The notes: a model not told the origin generated them from the sequence alone. Counted from the first letter of the stretch, positions 12,515 to 23,187 are shown. The stretch: 64,000 nucleotides of DNA from Diadophis punctatus similis (GCA_023053685.1 JALIGW010000001.1:229176434-229240433); one strand, 5' to 3'. Numbers and translations: made by a program.

Positions 12515-12998
12515 CGATGTAAAAAAGATGTTGAGACTCTAGAAAGAATGCAGAGAAGAGCAACAAAGATGATTAGGGGACTGGAGGCTAAAACATATAA
12601 AGAATGGTTGCTGGGTAAGTCTAGTCTGATGAAAAGAAGGACTAGGGGTGACATGATAGCAGTGTTCCAATATCTCAGGGGCTGCCACAAAGAAGAGGGA
12701 GTCAAGCTATTCGCCAAAGCACCTGAGGAAGGAGAAGAAGCAAATGGATGGAAACTAATGAAGGAGAGAAGCAATTTAGAACTAAGGAGAAATTTCCTGA
12801 CAGTTAGAACAATTAATCAGTGGAACAACTTGCCTCCAGAAGTTGTAAATGCTCCAACACTGGAAGTTTTAAAGAAGAGATTGGATAACCATTTGTCTGA
12901 AGTGGTGTAGGGTTTCCTGCCTAAGCAGGGGGTTGGACTAGAAGATCTCCAAGGTCCCTTCCATCTCATCTCATCTCATCTCTCTTCTCTCTTCTCTT
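12515..12998 (+). mobile_element. CR1-type LINE, 3' end
   Basis: A longer 3' fragment than the one at 4.5 kb. It begins about at AAAAAAGATGTTGAGACTCT and encodes VFQYLRGCHKEEG, ELRRNFLTVRTINQWNNLPP and EVLKKRLDNHLSEVV, ending in the CR1 3' UTR. The tail here is a run of CATCT/CTTCT-type pentamers rather than ATTCT. Its start lies about 120 bp right of the hairpin hAT element. Confidence 0.85.
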
Positions 12999-14784
12999 CA
13001 ATTGGCATCAGGTAGCAATCAGGCAGATCACAGTTAGGATTCTTAGGTTTGGTCAAATAAAAACAGGTAGATTCTTGAATCCACTCCACCCACTCCAGAT
13101 GTGGGTGCAGGGAAATTGGAGCAATAATTATACTGGGTATGCATAATTATTGCATACTGGGTATGTATAATTATTGCTGTAAATTCCCTGCATCCACATC
13201 TCTCTAGGCTGTTACAACCATGCTTTGCAGAAAGCTACTTTTCCATATGTTTATCAAAAGTATTGAGAGCCACCTTGAACTCAGTGAAAAGTGAGATCAT
13301 TGCTTTAAGCAAATTACCATCAGTTTCAGATTATGGTGTTAAAGAAGCAGGCACAAGTGCAAATTATTTTTGCATTAGGGTATGTTGGGACTTTCCATGA
13401 ATAAAAATAGGAGTATATAATTTTCCCTGGAGTTATTTATACCATATTTGAGAAGGAGCTTTTAAGCATGCCGGAAGCCCAGTGATCTCTCTCATGCATA
13501 GGCACACACACAAACACACACACACACACCATCTCCATTTGCAAGTTTACAGCATCTATTTGAACCTCAGCTAAAAGGACTCTGGCTAAGCTACGTGATC
13601 TTGCATAGGAAAATTTCAGTGAGCAAAACGGACTTTTTTAAAAAAAAAACTATCCAACCCTCAAACCTTCCTGTCTTATTTCATCACAAGTCATAGTCTA
13701 TTAATGTCTTAATGTTTCTATCAATAAATGATGGATTTGCCAATGATAATTCAAGTTTAAAATTACTTGTGAATACCTAATGAAGCCAGCAAATCAGGAA
13801 TTATATTTCAGAGGAATTGCATGTGACAGTTAAAAAACAAAAGGCCAATGTAATTTCAGCAGTGACACCTTCAGCAGCAGGAACCCACCCCCACCTCCTC
13901 TATTTTTTCTCCTCTAAGCCTTAAGAGGTAGTTAAAATTTGCTCTGCAAGAATTGTAGTTAATCTTTGGAAGGAGAGGAATTTAAATAATTTTATTGCTC
14001 CAGTGTCCTGATTTTTTCTCAGTGCGATGGGAGAGAAGGAGATATAAGAAATCAAATTTGCAATGAATAAGATTTTGTAAAATTTGTACCTATATCACTT
14101 TTCTCTATGTATGGTGGAGAAGGGATTTATACTGTATATTCCCCTCTCTTTTCTAATACAATCTTCAAATGATTCAATAAATCAGCATGCTGGAAGATTC
14201 AGGAAGGACAAAAAGAAGTATTAGGTAGTTAAATTAAGGAATTGACTTCTGCAAGATGCAGGGATGACACTCAATCTACTTCAATAACTTTCAGGGGATC
14301 ACAAATTCTTGGGGGATAACACTGTGAGTGGCTCTGTGTTATTCATATGAAGAGGCTAAATGTTTCTGAATATCAACAGCCATAACAAAGAGTAACAGCA
14401 AACTATAAAACAAGATTTAAAAAGAAAGGAAGAACTATCATTGCTGACTATATAGCCATTCTTACATAATATCATAGCCAATAGCTACACACAAACACAC
14501 ACACACACACCTCAACATCAGTTTTTGATTGGAATCAAACTATAAATTCAGCAGAAGGGCTTCTAGTTAAGAAAGTCCGGTGGGTGGTTTTTAACCAGAA
14601 AAGGAAAATAAGCATATTTTAAATACATTTCAAATAATTCAGAAATGTGTTCTGTGATTCTAAAAACTAAGATTTCCTACTAATTTGCTGAATAAAATTA
14701 CCCATAGTTTTCCAAATGTTTTATTATCAATCCACTACTGTTTAAATAATAGCTATGAAAATGCCATGCTACATCTGACAACTG
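12999..14784. other. no gene seen; two short CA microsatellites
   Basis: AT-rich DNA with (CA)n runs at about 13502-13529 and 14489-14511 and a direct repeat of GGGTATG-TAATTATTGC at 13135-13175. No coding evidence. Confidence 0.5.
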
Positions 14785-15540
14785 CTATTGTAAATAGTTC
14801 AAGAACTTGAGGGATATTAAGCAATGGAATATAGAAGGTATCGGTGCTTTACTGAATAGAAATTTCAGACAGCGATCAGTGGTTTCAGAAATCTGCACAC
14901 CCCATTGAACAAAAGTTTTTGTTCCATATACCAGTTTTTGGGATACCAGTTTTTGGGAGGAAGTGCTACCCTGTTGAGAATTCAAGATTGCAACTCTCAA
15001 CATCCTAAACCCCAGAACTATTTCATCCTGTAATTGGTCCTCATCCAGCTCAACACAACATCCAGACACTAAGTGAGGCCTCAATGGAACCACTTGTCTG
15101 GCTGAGGAATGGAGATACACCACAGAGTATCATCAAAGTACTGGTGAAACTGCACTCCATGCCAATCAATGATGTCACCCAGCAGCTTCACCTAGATATT
15201 AGAGGGGGTGCTGAAAGAACTGGGTCTGGAGTCACCACACATGGAAGATGCTTAGGGTTAGATCTCTTCCTCCCCTATCAACATCAGCTTGAATCAGCCA
15301 GAGAAGAAAGAGTACAAACAGTAACACTCCCGCCCAAGCACCCTAAGCCAATCCAGAAAGATACGATGATCAATTATCAGAAAGCCACTAAGAGATCTAG
15401 GTAGGGCAAAACAGATTCTCTACTCCCGTCCACAAGTACTCCTAATGCTGTCCCAGTATCATGTGGCTTCCATAGTACAGGGTTCAGTATTCACTCAGTA
15501 CTGAACCCTGGCTGGAAAAAATGAATTAGATAATCTGTTT
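14785..15540 (-). mobile_element. degraded L2/CR1-like LINE reverse transcriptase
   Basis: On the minus strand, scattered frames read like the middle of a non-LTR reverse transcriptase: a Q-Y-x-D-D-like region is seen through frameshifts around 15130-15170, followed by VYLHSSARQVVPLR-type sequence (15123 downward). Stops and frameshifts are frequent, so this is a dead copy. It may be the same family as the LINE 3' end at 57.9 kb, but the two fragments do not overlap. A small palindrome (CAGGGTTCAGTA, mirrored) lies near 15479-15514. Confidence 0.5.
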
Positions 15541-15704
15541 CTTCCAGGGTCTTTTGAAGCTGAGCATCTGTCACCTTCCCCAAAATGGGAAATTGGGCTA
15601 CTGATTGTCTCTCTACTTTATTAGCATCAATACTGATAGCATTCAGAAGAGTTATATTAACAAAAGATGGTTACTTGCATTTCTTTAATTTTTTTATTCT
15701 TTGA

Positions 15705-15879
15705 GCTCAAAGTAGCCTCCTATCACCAAGTGTTCTCCACCACCACAATTCTGTGAGATGGTTTGGGATGAGAAAGACTGACTGTCCCAAAGTCACCCAA
15801 AAACCATCTGTGGTTGAGAGTGGAGTAGAGTCCAGGTCTTCCTGCACCTAGTCCAGCACCTTGACCACACCACCCTAGC
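15705..15879 (-). mobile_element. decayed tRNA-derived SINE
   Basis: Read on the minus strand it resembles the SINE at 50.7 kb: a tRNA-like head, then a body with TTTGGGTGACTTTGGGACAG, which matches the TTGGGTGACTTTGGGCCAGT word of that copy. It is cut by the solo LTR at 15880. Confidence 0.5.
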
Positions 15880-16279
15880 TGTCAACGTTCCAAACCAAGC
15901 CAGCAAAAGAAGAGGTCACACTGTGAATAGAACGGGTCTCTTTACTGGAGTCTCAGTTTGGCACGTGGTGAACAATAGAGTAAAAGGGTTACTAGCCAGC
16001 ATTACTGGTTCTCCTAGCCAGCTGGCTATACGGACTTAGCATGCTCTGCCTTCCTGTTCCTGGTTGCTCCAGGCTGGCTCCAGCAAGTACTCTTCTGGCC
16101 TGGATGGCTTCTGAACCGACTGCAGCTGGCTTGCCTTCCTGGCTCCTCTCCCAGCGTGTGTCCCATCACCTGACACCCATCTGTGGCCCCATGCATCCCC
16201 CTTCCCCTACGTGTGTGTGGCAACTCCGAAACGGCACATTGTGGCCACTTTGAATGGCGCGCTGTCTCGAATGTTGACA
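15880..16279 (-). mobile_element. solo LTR with 5-bp target duplication
   Basis: Flanked by CTAGC on both sides (15875-15879 and 16280-16284). The 400-bp unit starts TGTCAACGTTC and ends GAATGTTGACA, so it has TG...CA ends with an 11-bp inverted repeat allowing one mismatch. On the minus strand an AGTAAAG poly(A)-like signal lies in the last quarter, which is why I give that strand. No internal retroviral or gypsy sequence flanks it, so it looks like a recombined solo LTR. Whether the parent was a retrovirus or another LTR element cannot be told. Confidence 0.72.
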
Positions 16280-16605
16280 CTAGCTTTCTAACCTTTTATA
16301 CTCATGTCCTGCTTAGACATTTCTTTGACCTTGTGAAACCAGACTGCTAGATTAGATCAATGTGTAGCTTGTCCCAATGGCTTTTATATTTTTATGTTAA
16401 ATTTTGTGGGTTTTTGTACAATGAGCTACAATCTTTTCAAAAGTTTTAATGGATTTTAAATTTGTTGTATGGATGAATAAGCAAAGGAGGCTGTTAGAAC
16501 CAAAAGAAAAATCTAATTCCCTTGACGGGCATTATAAAGTAATAATTTGTTTAAGAGATCTGTGTAGATTGCTGCTCATGTTTTCTTCAAACATATTAGC
16601 AAGGG

Positions 16606-16770
16606 GTGGAGTGGAGTGGAGTGGAGTGGAGTGGAGTGGAGTGGAGTGGAGTGGAGTGGAGTGGAGTGGAGTAGAGTAGAGTAGAGTAGAGTAGAGTAGA
16701 GTAGAGTAGAATAGAATAGAATAGAATAGAATAGAATAGAATAGAATAGAATAGAATAGAATAGAATAGA
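16606..16770 (-). repeat. three-block pentamer microsatellite
   Basis: About 13 units of GTGGA (16606-16670), then 8 of GTAGA (16671-16710), then 12 of ATAGA (16711-16770). The ATAGA block touches the 3' end of a minus-strand LINE, so this is that element's expanded tail. Each block is nearly pure, and neighbouring blocks differ by one A/G transition. Confidence 0.95.
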
Positions 16771-17380
16771 ATTTTTATTGGCCAAGTGTGATTGGACACA
16801 CAAGGAATTTGTCTTGGTGCATATGCTCTCAGTGTACATAAAGAAAAGATACAGTTCATTCCTCAAGAATCATAAGGTACAACACTTAATGTTAGTCTGG
16901 GTACAAATAAGCAATCAAATCATACTAGGAACCAGTCAATCTAAATCGTAAGGATACAAGCAACAAAGTTACAGTCATACAGTCATAAGTGGGAGGAGAT
17001 GGGTGATGGGAATGATGAGAAGACTTAGTAAATAGTTTGATAGTGTTGAGGGAATTATTTGTTTAGCAGAGTGATGGCGTTCAGGAAAAAACTGTTCTTG
17101 TGTCTAGTTGTTCTGGTGTGCTGTGCTCTATAGCATCGTTTTGAGGGTAGGAGTTGAAACAGTTTATGTCCAGGATGCGAGGGGTCAGTAAATATTTTCA
17201 CAGCCCTCTTTTTGATTCGTGCAGTATACAGCTTCTCAATGGAAGGCAGGTTGATAGCAATTGTTTTTTTCTGCAGTTCTGATTATCCTCTGAAGTCTGT
17301 GTCTGTCTTGTTGGTTTGCAGAACCGAACCAGACAGTTATAGAGGTACAGATGACAGACTCAATAATTCCTCTGTAGAAA
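16771..17380 (-). mobile_element. LINE 3' end with AATAAA and pentamer tail
   Basis: On the minus strand the sequence runs from a decayed reverse-transcriptase C-terminus through a long 3' UTR and ends CTTGGCCAATAAAAATTCTA, passing straight into TTCTA pentamers. It is a CR1-like family of the kind known to seed pentamer microsatellites in snakes (published for the snake1/L3 CR1 LINEs), but a different 3' UTR from the CR1 copies at 4.5, 12.5, 18 and 48 kb. Confidence 0.7.
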
Positions 17381-18049
17381 AAAAGGACATATCCAAGATA
17401 TATCAGAAGCAAAACTAAGCAATGATCCTTTTGTCTGAGCCATATTTAATGTTATAGCATGCTACATGTACCGTCTTGGCTGAGCATCTGAAATCTAAAA
17501 GATGTTCATTATTGGGAGAAAGCAGCTGTCCATTATGTTTTTTCTTCCCTGCCAGCTTTCCCAGATGGCGCTCATCATTTTTAATTTGCTACCGCAAGTG
17601 GTGATCACATACGAATCTGTTTGCCTACTGGTCCTCTTGGATGGCTCCGTTTTTCTGATGAACTTTGGCATCTCTAAGTGAACAAACTAAGATGTATTGT
17701 TCTGTTTCTAATGTGACCCCTAATCAGTTCCAGCTTATCTGTATTTCATTTGTTATGGCCAAATATAAACTTTTCAAAAGGCATGACGATCATAACTTCA
17801 TTAAGCCTTCATTCTAACAGAGAAATATTTTCTTCTTCATGAATTGTTCCAAGTCCCAAGAAAGATCTATAGATGGTGATGAATTCTTGAAAATGCCTTT
17901 ATTGCCATAGCATAGTTATATATCTTTCACCTCTGCTTTAGTGACAACAAACCCAGGGTATCGGAAGATTGCAAAATTGTTAATTAGAAAAAATATATGT
18001 TTCTGTGGAACTTTTTCATAAAACATTTAGTTACATTCTCGTTAATTTA
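17381..18049. other. no gene seen
   Basis: AT-rich unique-looking DNA between two LINE pieces. No splice-bounded coding sequence or RNA gene recognised. Confidence 0.5.
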
Positions 18050-18465
18050 GGAGGTCAGCCTATTTTCCAAAGCACCCAAAGGCAAGATAAGAAACAATGG
18101 ATGGAAACTAATTAAAGAGAGCTCCGACCTAGAACTAAGGAGAAATTTCCTGACAGTGAGAACAATCAACCAGTGGAACAGTTTGCCTTCAGAAGTTGTA
18201 GGCGCTTCATCACTGGAGGCTTTTAAGAAGAGACTGGACAGCCACTTGTCCAAAATGGTATAGGATAGGGTCTCTTGCTTGAGCAGGGGGTTGGATTAGA
18301 ACAGTGTTTTTCAACCTTTTTTGTGCAAAGGCACACTTTTTTCATGAAAAAAATCACGAGGCACACCACCATTAGAAAATGTTAAAAATTTTTAACTCTG
18401 TGCCTATATTGACTATATATAAAGTAATTCTCTTGAATAGGAATCAAATAAACAAAAAGAAATTA

Positions 18466-18667
18466 TTTTTCTTTCTTTCTGTCTGTCTGTCTGTCTTCTT
18501 TCTTCTTCTTTCCTTCCTTCCTAACATCTCTTTTTCTTTCTTTCTGTCTTCCTTCCTTCCTAACTTCTTTCTTTCTGTCTGTCTGTCTTCTTTCTTCTTC
18601 TTTCCTTCCTTCCTAACATCTCTTTTTCTTTCTTTCTGTCTTCCTTCCTTTCTAACTTCTTTCTTTT

Positions 18668-18722
<55 letters not shown>

Positions 18723-18786
18723 GTCTTTCTGTCTTTCTTTCTTTTTCTTTCTTTCTTTCTGTCTGTCTTCCTTCCTAACTTCTTTT

Positions 18787-18849
<63 letters not shown>

Positions 18850-18905
18850 GTCTTTCTTTCTTTTTCTTTCTTTCTTTCTGTCTGTCTTCCTTCCTAACTT
18901 CTTTT

Positions 18906-18977
<72 letters not shown>

Positions 18978-19084
18978 TCCGTCTGTCTGTCTTCTCCTTC
19001 CTTCCTTCCTTCCTTCCTTCCTTCCTTCCTTCCTTCCTTCCTTCCTTCCTTCCTTCCTTCCTTCCTTCCTTCCTTCCTTCCTTC
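18466..19084. repeat. CTTT/CTGT/CCTT compound microsatellite
   Basis: Polypyrimidine on the + strand for about 620 bp, made of repeated blocks: CTTT runs separated by CTGTCTGTCTTCCTTCC-type spacers that recur at least four times, then a pure CCTT block from about 19000. The recurring spacers suggest growth by block duplication as well as slippage. It abuts the GC-rich palindrome. Confidence 0.95.
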
Positions 19085-19095
19085 TGTCTTTCTCC

Positions 19096-19856
19096 CTGTA
19101 GGAGAAAGAAGGAACCTCTGTTGCCGTCTCCCGCGGGGCTGCAGCCACCCGACTGAGTCCCCAACCGTGGCAGCATCCCTGCTGTTCTCCGGCCAAGCGG
19201 CGAAGGAGCCCTGGAGCCCTGACGCCGCCCTGCATCTCGGTCTCTTGGGGCTTGTCCGGCAGCCTGTTGGGAAGGCTGCGACGCAGGGAGGGAAGGAGCT
19301 GCTATTGCCGCTCCGGCATGTCTCTGTGGCTGACCGGGGAGCCGCGTCCTTGTTAACAATGGAGAAGCTGCGCGGAGCAGAGGTGCCTGGCGAGCGAGGC
19401 GAGTGGCTGCATCGGCGGCAGGCTCCTGCCCGCGTCTCCCGCCCGCTTGCCCACCTCTTGCCTTAGCATTTAAAAGAATGAGAGGCGGGCGGGCGGGAGA
19501 CGCGGGCAGGAGCCTGCAGCCGATGTAGCCACTCACCTCGCTCGCCAGGCGCCTCTGCTCCGCGCAGCTTCTCCATTGTTAACAAGGACGCGGCTCCCCG
19601 GTCAGCCACAGAGACATGCAATAGCAGCTCCTTCCCTCCCTGCGTCGCAGCCTTCCCAGCAGGCTGCCGGACAAGCCCCAAGAGACCAAGATGCAGGGCG
19701 GCGTCAGGGCTCCAGGGCTCCTTCGCCGCTTGGCCGGAGAACAGCAGGGATGCTGCCACGGTCGGGGACTCAGTCGGGTGGCTGCAGCCCCGCGGGAGAC
19801 GGCAACAGAGGTTCCTTCTTTCTCCTACAGGGAGAAAGACAGAAGGAAGGAAGGTA
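19096..19856. repeat. 760-bp GC-rich palindrome within the hAT element
   Basis: Arms of roughly 350 bp mirror each other around TTTAAAAGAATGAGAGG near 19475; outer ends are GTAGGAGAAAGAAGGAACC and GGTTCCTTCTTTCTCCTAC. The arms differ by small indels and substitutions. CpG-rich with words such as CCCGCGGGGCTGCAGCC. Part of this core recurs in the element at 51.5 kb. Confidence 0.9.
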
Positions 19857-19884
19857 ATACAGCCGATAAATACAGTAATAGAGG

Positions 19885-19925
19885 CATCTCTGTGTCCCGA
19901 AACCAACTTTCGGGACACAGAGATG
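19885..19925. repeat. perfect 18-bp-arm hairpin
   Basis: CATCTCTGTGTCCCGAAA is followed, after a five-base loop, by its exact complement TTTCGGGACACAGAGATG. It lies in the right arm of the hAT element. Confidence 0.9.
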
Positions 19926-20085
19926 TCCCGTAGCAAAAACACCCGGCGGGTGTTTTTCCCACGGCACACCTTACACTATGTCACGGCACACTAGTGTGCC
20001 GCGGCACAGTGGTTGAAAAACACTGGATTAGAAGACCTGCAAGGTCCCTTCCAACTCTGATATTCTATGTTCTAAAAGGCAGAGA

Positions 20086-20351
20086 AAGGGCGTTGTCTTC
20101 TTGCTGAACGCCCCTTCTTGTAGGGTGGAGCTAGCCTCCAAGATTGGGATGACACATTTCACAGCCAATCAGGACTGAGTCTGAAAACCTATAAAAGCTG
20201 TCCTCCATTACTACTCCCCCTCTTGAGACAAAGGACCAGATCAGACTCCAGTGTATTCCCCAAACACACGAAACCCACATCCACAAGGGAGGGACTTGGA
20301 GGCTAGCTCCACCCTACAAGAAGGGGCGTTCAGCAAGAAGACAACGCCCTT
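20086..20351. repeat. perfect 57-bp inverted repeat around a promoter-like spacer
   Basis: The left arm (20086-20142) begins AAGGGCGTTGTC and ends GCTAGCCTCCAAG. The right arm (20295-20351) is its exact reverse complement with no mismatch that I can find. The 152-bp spacer contains a CCAAT box and a TATA box. It lies just after the CR1 tail. I do not recognise the family; a stem-loop mobile element or a recent inverted duplication are both possible. Confidence 0.9.
20165..20197 (+). promoter_or_regulatory. CCAAT and TATA boxes, promoter-like
   Basis: CCAAT at 20165-20169 and TATAAAAG at 20190-20197 with 20 bases between them, followed by pyrimidine-rich TGTCCTCCATTACTACTCCC, a plausible initiation region about 25-30 bases downstream. 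No gene is visible to the right, so this may be a transposon or LTR-type promoter. Confidence 0.4.
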
Positions 20352-21048
20352 GCTGAATGCAACTGCATCTGCATACTTGGACTGGAGTTTTGCATGCTTA
20401 GCTCCTGATAACACCCTGGAAGGGGGGGGGGGAAATCCGTGGAGTTTTCTTCTTCTTCTTATGGTGGCTTTGTGTTTGGTTTTATTTGCTCTCAAGGTAG
20501 CAGTTTAGAATGCTGTGCCTCTGGTGAGAGAATCCCAAGTGATTTTGGTATGCATTTGGAATCTCCAGAGCTTATATTTCTCCCCTGTGAAAGGACACTG
20601 TGTCAGCTCACATTGTAAGTGTGGATTTCATCTTGTTGATTCATAGGGTCCCTTGCACGAGAGAAGTTTGAATCTGAAATATGAGACAAATGCAGGCTGA
20701 GCATGAATTTCATGGGCTGCTATTATGCACTGATTCCCTGGCAGAATCACAAAAGGAGATGCTGTGGCTTTTGCCTTGGAGGCAGTTAAACCTGTGGGTT
20801 TTATGTTGCACTCTTCCCCCTTTTTAATATGCTTTGGGAAAAGAAACCAACTTTTGACCAAAAATAATAATAATAACCAGGTGTACATAGCTACCAACCA
20901 TAAGGTTACTATATATTGTGGAGTGGCGCAGTTCTCCTATTTGCTCCATTGTAAATGACCTTACTGACTTTGAGACTCTTTCTATCATGCTCTTAGCATT
21001 AATTGCTTTTTTAAATCTAGGGTGGATGGAAGAAATAAATAATTGGAC
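20352..21048. other. no gene seen
   Basis: About 700 bp with a poly-G run at 20423-20432 and nothing else I can name. Confidence 0.5.
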
Positions 21049-21178
21049 TAACTTTCCATGGGATTAATTCATAGGTAAATGTGTATAGCAGAGGGCAACC
21101 TTTATATATATATATATATATATAAAGGTTGCCCTCTGCTATACACATTTACCTATGAATTAAGCCCATGGAAAGTTA
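21049..21178. repeat. 130-bp palindrome with TA-repeat centre
   Basis: Left arm TAACTTTCCATGG... to GCAGAGGGCAACCTTTA, right arm TAAAGGTTGCCCTCTGC... to CCATGGAAAGTTA, with (TA)n between. The arms are about 55 bp with very few mismatches. The outer word AAAGTTA and TATATATA recur just to the right. Cruciform-prone; possibly a recent palindromic duplication or an unrecognised MITE. Confidence 0.9.
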
Positions 21179-22625
21179 AATTATATATATAGTGGAAAGT
21201 TATATATATAACCAAGGGCTATATTTTAAAATTGTTTCAAGGGGGCAGCTGGGGTTGAAAATAACTTCAGGGGACATGGCAGCGAACTGATCATTCCTCC
21301 TGTTTCAATATTTATCATAATAGAAAATGTGAACATTTTCTTTTAACACATGACTTTGTTCTATAAAGAGAGGACTCTACCATTTTTCTTTCCCTTATAC
21401 CGATCATCTTTTGTCATCTTCCCCAATTGGGAGCAAAAGGGATAGAATACAAATATGAATCTTGCTGAAATAGGAGTGAAAGAGATAAAGTAGAAACACT
21501 TCTGCAAACCTTGTGATAGTTTTAATGACATTTCTGCAAATGACCTTGACTTGAAGCTTCTTGCCATGGTGAAGCCACAGCTATCTTACCCAGTCACCTT
21601 GTGACCTTGTCATAATACATTCCTAAATTATTCCCCCTGGCTCCTTTGAGCCCTACTACACAAAAGCCACCATTTCTGTGTGTGTACTGGCACATAATGC
21701 CCCACTGCATCCAGGTATGAGAAACACATCTGAATTGACACCAAGGGAGACAGGCAGTACAGATTAGATTCCTGGTGAAATCTAGATGGAAGAGACCAGT
21801 AATTTAGGGGGTGGGGGAGTAGAAACACAAAGACTTGCAAATGTCACTGTTTACTCTGATCACAATAGACCTGAGTTAATTTACACTTTGTAGATCTGCA
21901 GTTAGAAGAAGGTTGAGGCCATTTTAGTACTCATTTCCTTCCAAATTACAGTAGCTAAATGAAGAATACAAATAATAGTTACAAAAGTTATTCTCCTGAG
22001 ATTGTTCCACTGAATGGCTCTGCGGGCATATGGCCAAATCTTTCACCTCTCCGTAAACCAACAGTTCCTCCTTTGCCAGCTTACAATTCCTGCAAAGAAT
22101 TATACTGTTACTATTTTTGTTCTGCTCAATTTAAAATCATACACTGGTCATTAGATTTAACAATAGACATTATGATTTACCCTGTTCATTTGCTTTTGCC
22201 TCATGTAGCCTTTATGAAGGCTAATTGGAGTGTTCTTTTTATTGACATATTTATCGTGGATTGTTGTGTTTGCTCTTGTTCTTTTGACATAACAAGTTGC
22301 CTGGTGTTTAACTGATATGTAGTGTGGCTTCACCTTGTATATTTTGATATGCCAAAGTTGACAATAGACTAATGATCTCTCCTGGGAACAAAGCTGTTGT
22401 CATTCATACAGGGCAGCCGGTCCCTTTAATTTGCAGCCTTTTTTTTTTTAAAGGAATGTATTGACTTCATGTTTTGATATTCAGTTAGAGATTCAATCTA
22501 AGTTTGGAGTTGAAATAGCTTTGATCCGATTAAAGCCTGAAGTTGCACAGAAAAATGATACAGTTTGTTAATCAATACCATGGCATTGCTCCTTTTACAT
22601 ATGTGATCCCCAAGATTGCTTAGAT
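21179..22625. other. no gene seen
   Basis: AT-rich DNA without recognisable coding sequence. The 118-codon frame at 21959-22315 has no domain or splice context that I can support. Confidence 0.5.
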
Positions 22626-22700
22626 TTAATTTAATTAAATTAAATTAAATTAAAAGTTCTTATAGGCCGCCCAATCCCGTAGGACACAGGGCGGCATACA
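22626..22700 (-). mobile_element. LINE/SINE 3' tail fragment with TAAAT repeats
   Basis: On the minus strand: GCCGCCCTGTGTCCTACGGG, then ATTGGGCGGCC, then a TTAAT-type tail (ATTAA pentamers on the + strand). It is the same hairpin-plus-tail 3' end as at 9.06 and 58.3 kb. Confidence 0.6.
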
Positions 22701-22815
22701 GCAAAAATAAGAACAAATACAAATATATAAGAAACAATTTAAAAATTACATAATTTTAAAAAACCATTCATCCATGGGGGAATTCGATCTTCACCCCGCC
22801 TGCTGGAAGAGCCAT

Positions 22816-22932
22816 GTCTTTACTTGTGGACTTCAACTCCCAGAGTTCCTCAGCCAGCAAAGCAAAGCTGGCTGAAGAACTCTGGGAGTTGAAGTCCACA
22901 AGTCTTAAAGTGGCCAAGGTTAGAGACCCCTG
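22816..22932. mobile_element. palindromic hAT-like MITE, left end truncated
   Basis: Arms CTTGTGGACTTCAACTCCCA and TGGGAGTTGAAGTCCACAAG. The right end, AAGGTTAGAGACCCCTG, is intact. Same family as 2542-2672. Confidence 0.65.
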
Positions 22933-22976
22933 CTATATACTACTTAGGGGAGAATAATGTGTACAACCATATAGAA

Positions 22977-23048
22977 CAGGGGTCCCCAACCCCCGGGCTA
23001 CTGCCCAATACCAGGACATTAACTGTTCCAAACCGGGCCATGGAAATG

Positions 23049-23102
<54 letters not shown>

Positions 23103-23187
23103 CCACTTGCACGAGCAGCGGGCAAATGGAACTACCTTCTCTCCCTTGCCCGCCAGTTTGCAAAGCCGGAAAGATTGGGGAACTTTG
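22977..23187. mobile_element. hAT-type element containing a TG microsatellite
   Basis: Starts CAGGGGTCCCCAACCCCCGG and ends AGATTGGGGAACTTTG. Flanks ATATAGAA and AAATAGAG match at 6 of 8 positions. A (TG)n run of about 51 bp lies at 23051-23101. The left end matches, in reverse, the right end of the element at 52558-53042, so it is the same family in opposite orientation. Confidence 0.7.

Larger units (their letters stand above)
18302..20025. mobile_element. 1.7-kb non-autonomous hAT element inside CR1
   Basis: Exact 8-bp duplication GATTAGAA (18294-18301 and 20026-20033). Terminal repeats are CAGTGTTTTTCAACC and GGTTGAAAAACACTG, perfect complements. Inside, in order: an AT-rich arm, a 600-bp CTTT/CCTT microsatellite, a 760-bp GC-rich palindrome, a small hairpin at 19885-19925, and a right arm with repeated GCACAC/CGGCACAC words. 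No transposase is present. The long frames in both directions are low-complexity translations of the microsatellite joined to the palindrome. Confidence 0.9.
18050..20076 (+). mobile_element. CR1-type LINE 3' end split by a hAT insertion
   Basis: The left part (18050-18301) encodes the ORF2 end (ELRRNFLTVRTINQWNSLPS-like) and the 3' UTR up to GGGGGTTGGATTAGAA. The right part (20026-20076) resumes GATTAGAAGACCTGC and finishes with the CR1 tail TTCCAACTCTGATATTCTA. Between them lies a complete hAT element with its 8-bp duplication, so the CR1 is the older insertion. Confidence 0.9.

Noticed and set aside
18379..19536. Long Ser/Phe/Leu and Lys/Glu/Arg reading frames (172 and 253 codons)
   Set aside because: Translations of a CTTT/CCTT microsatellite and the adjoining palindrome; no protein domain.
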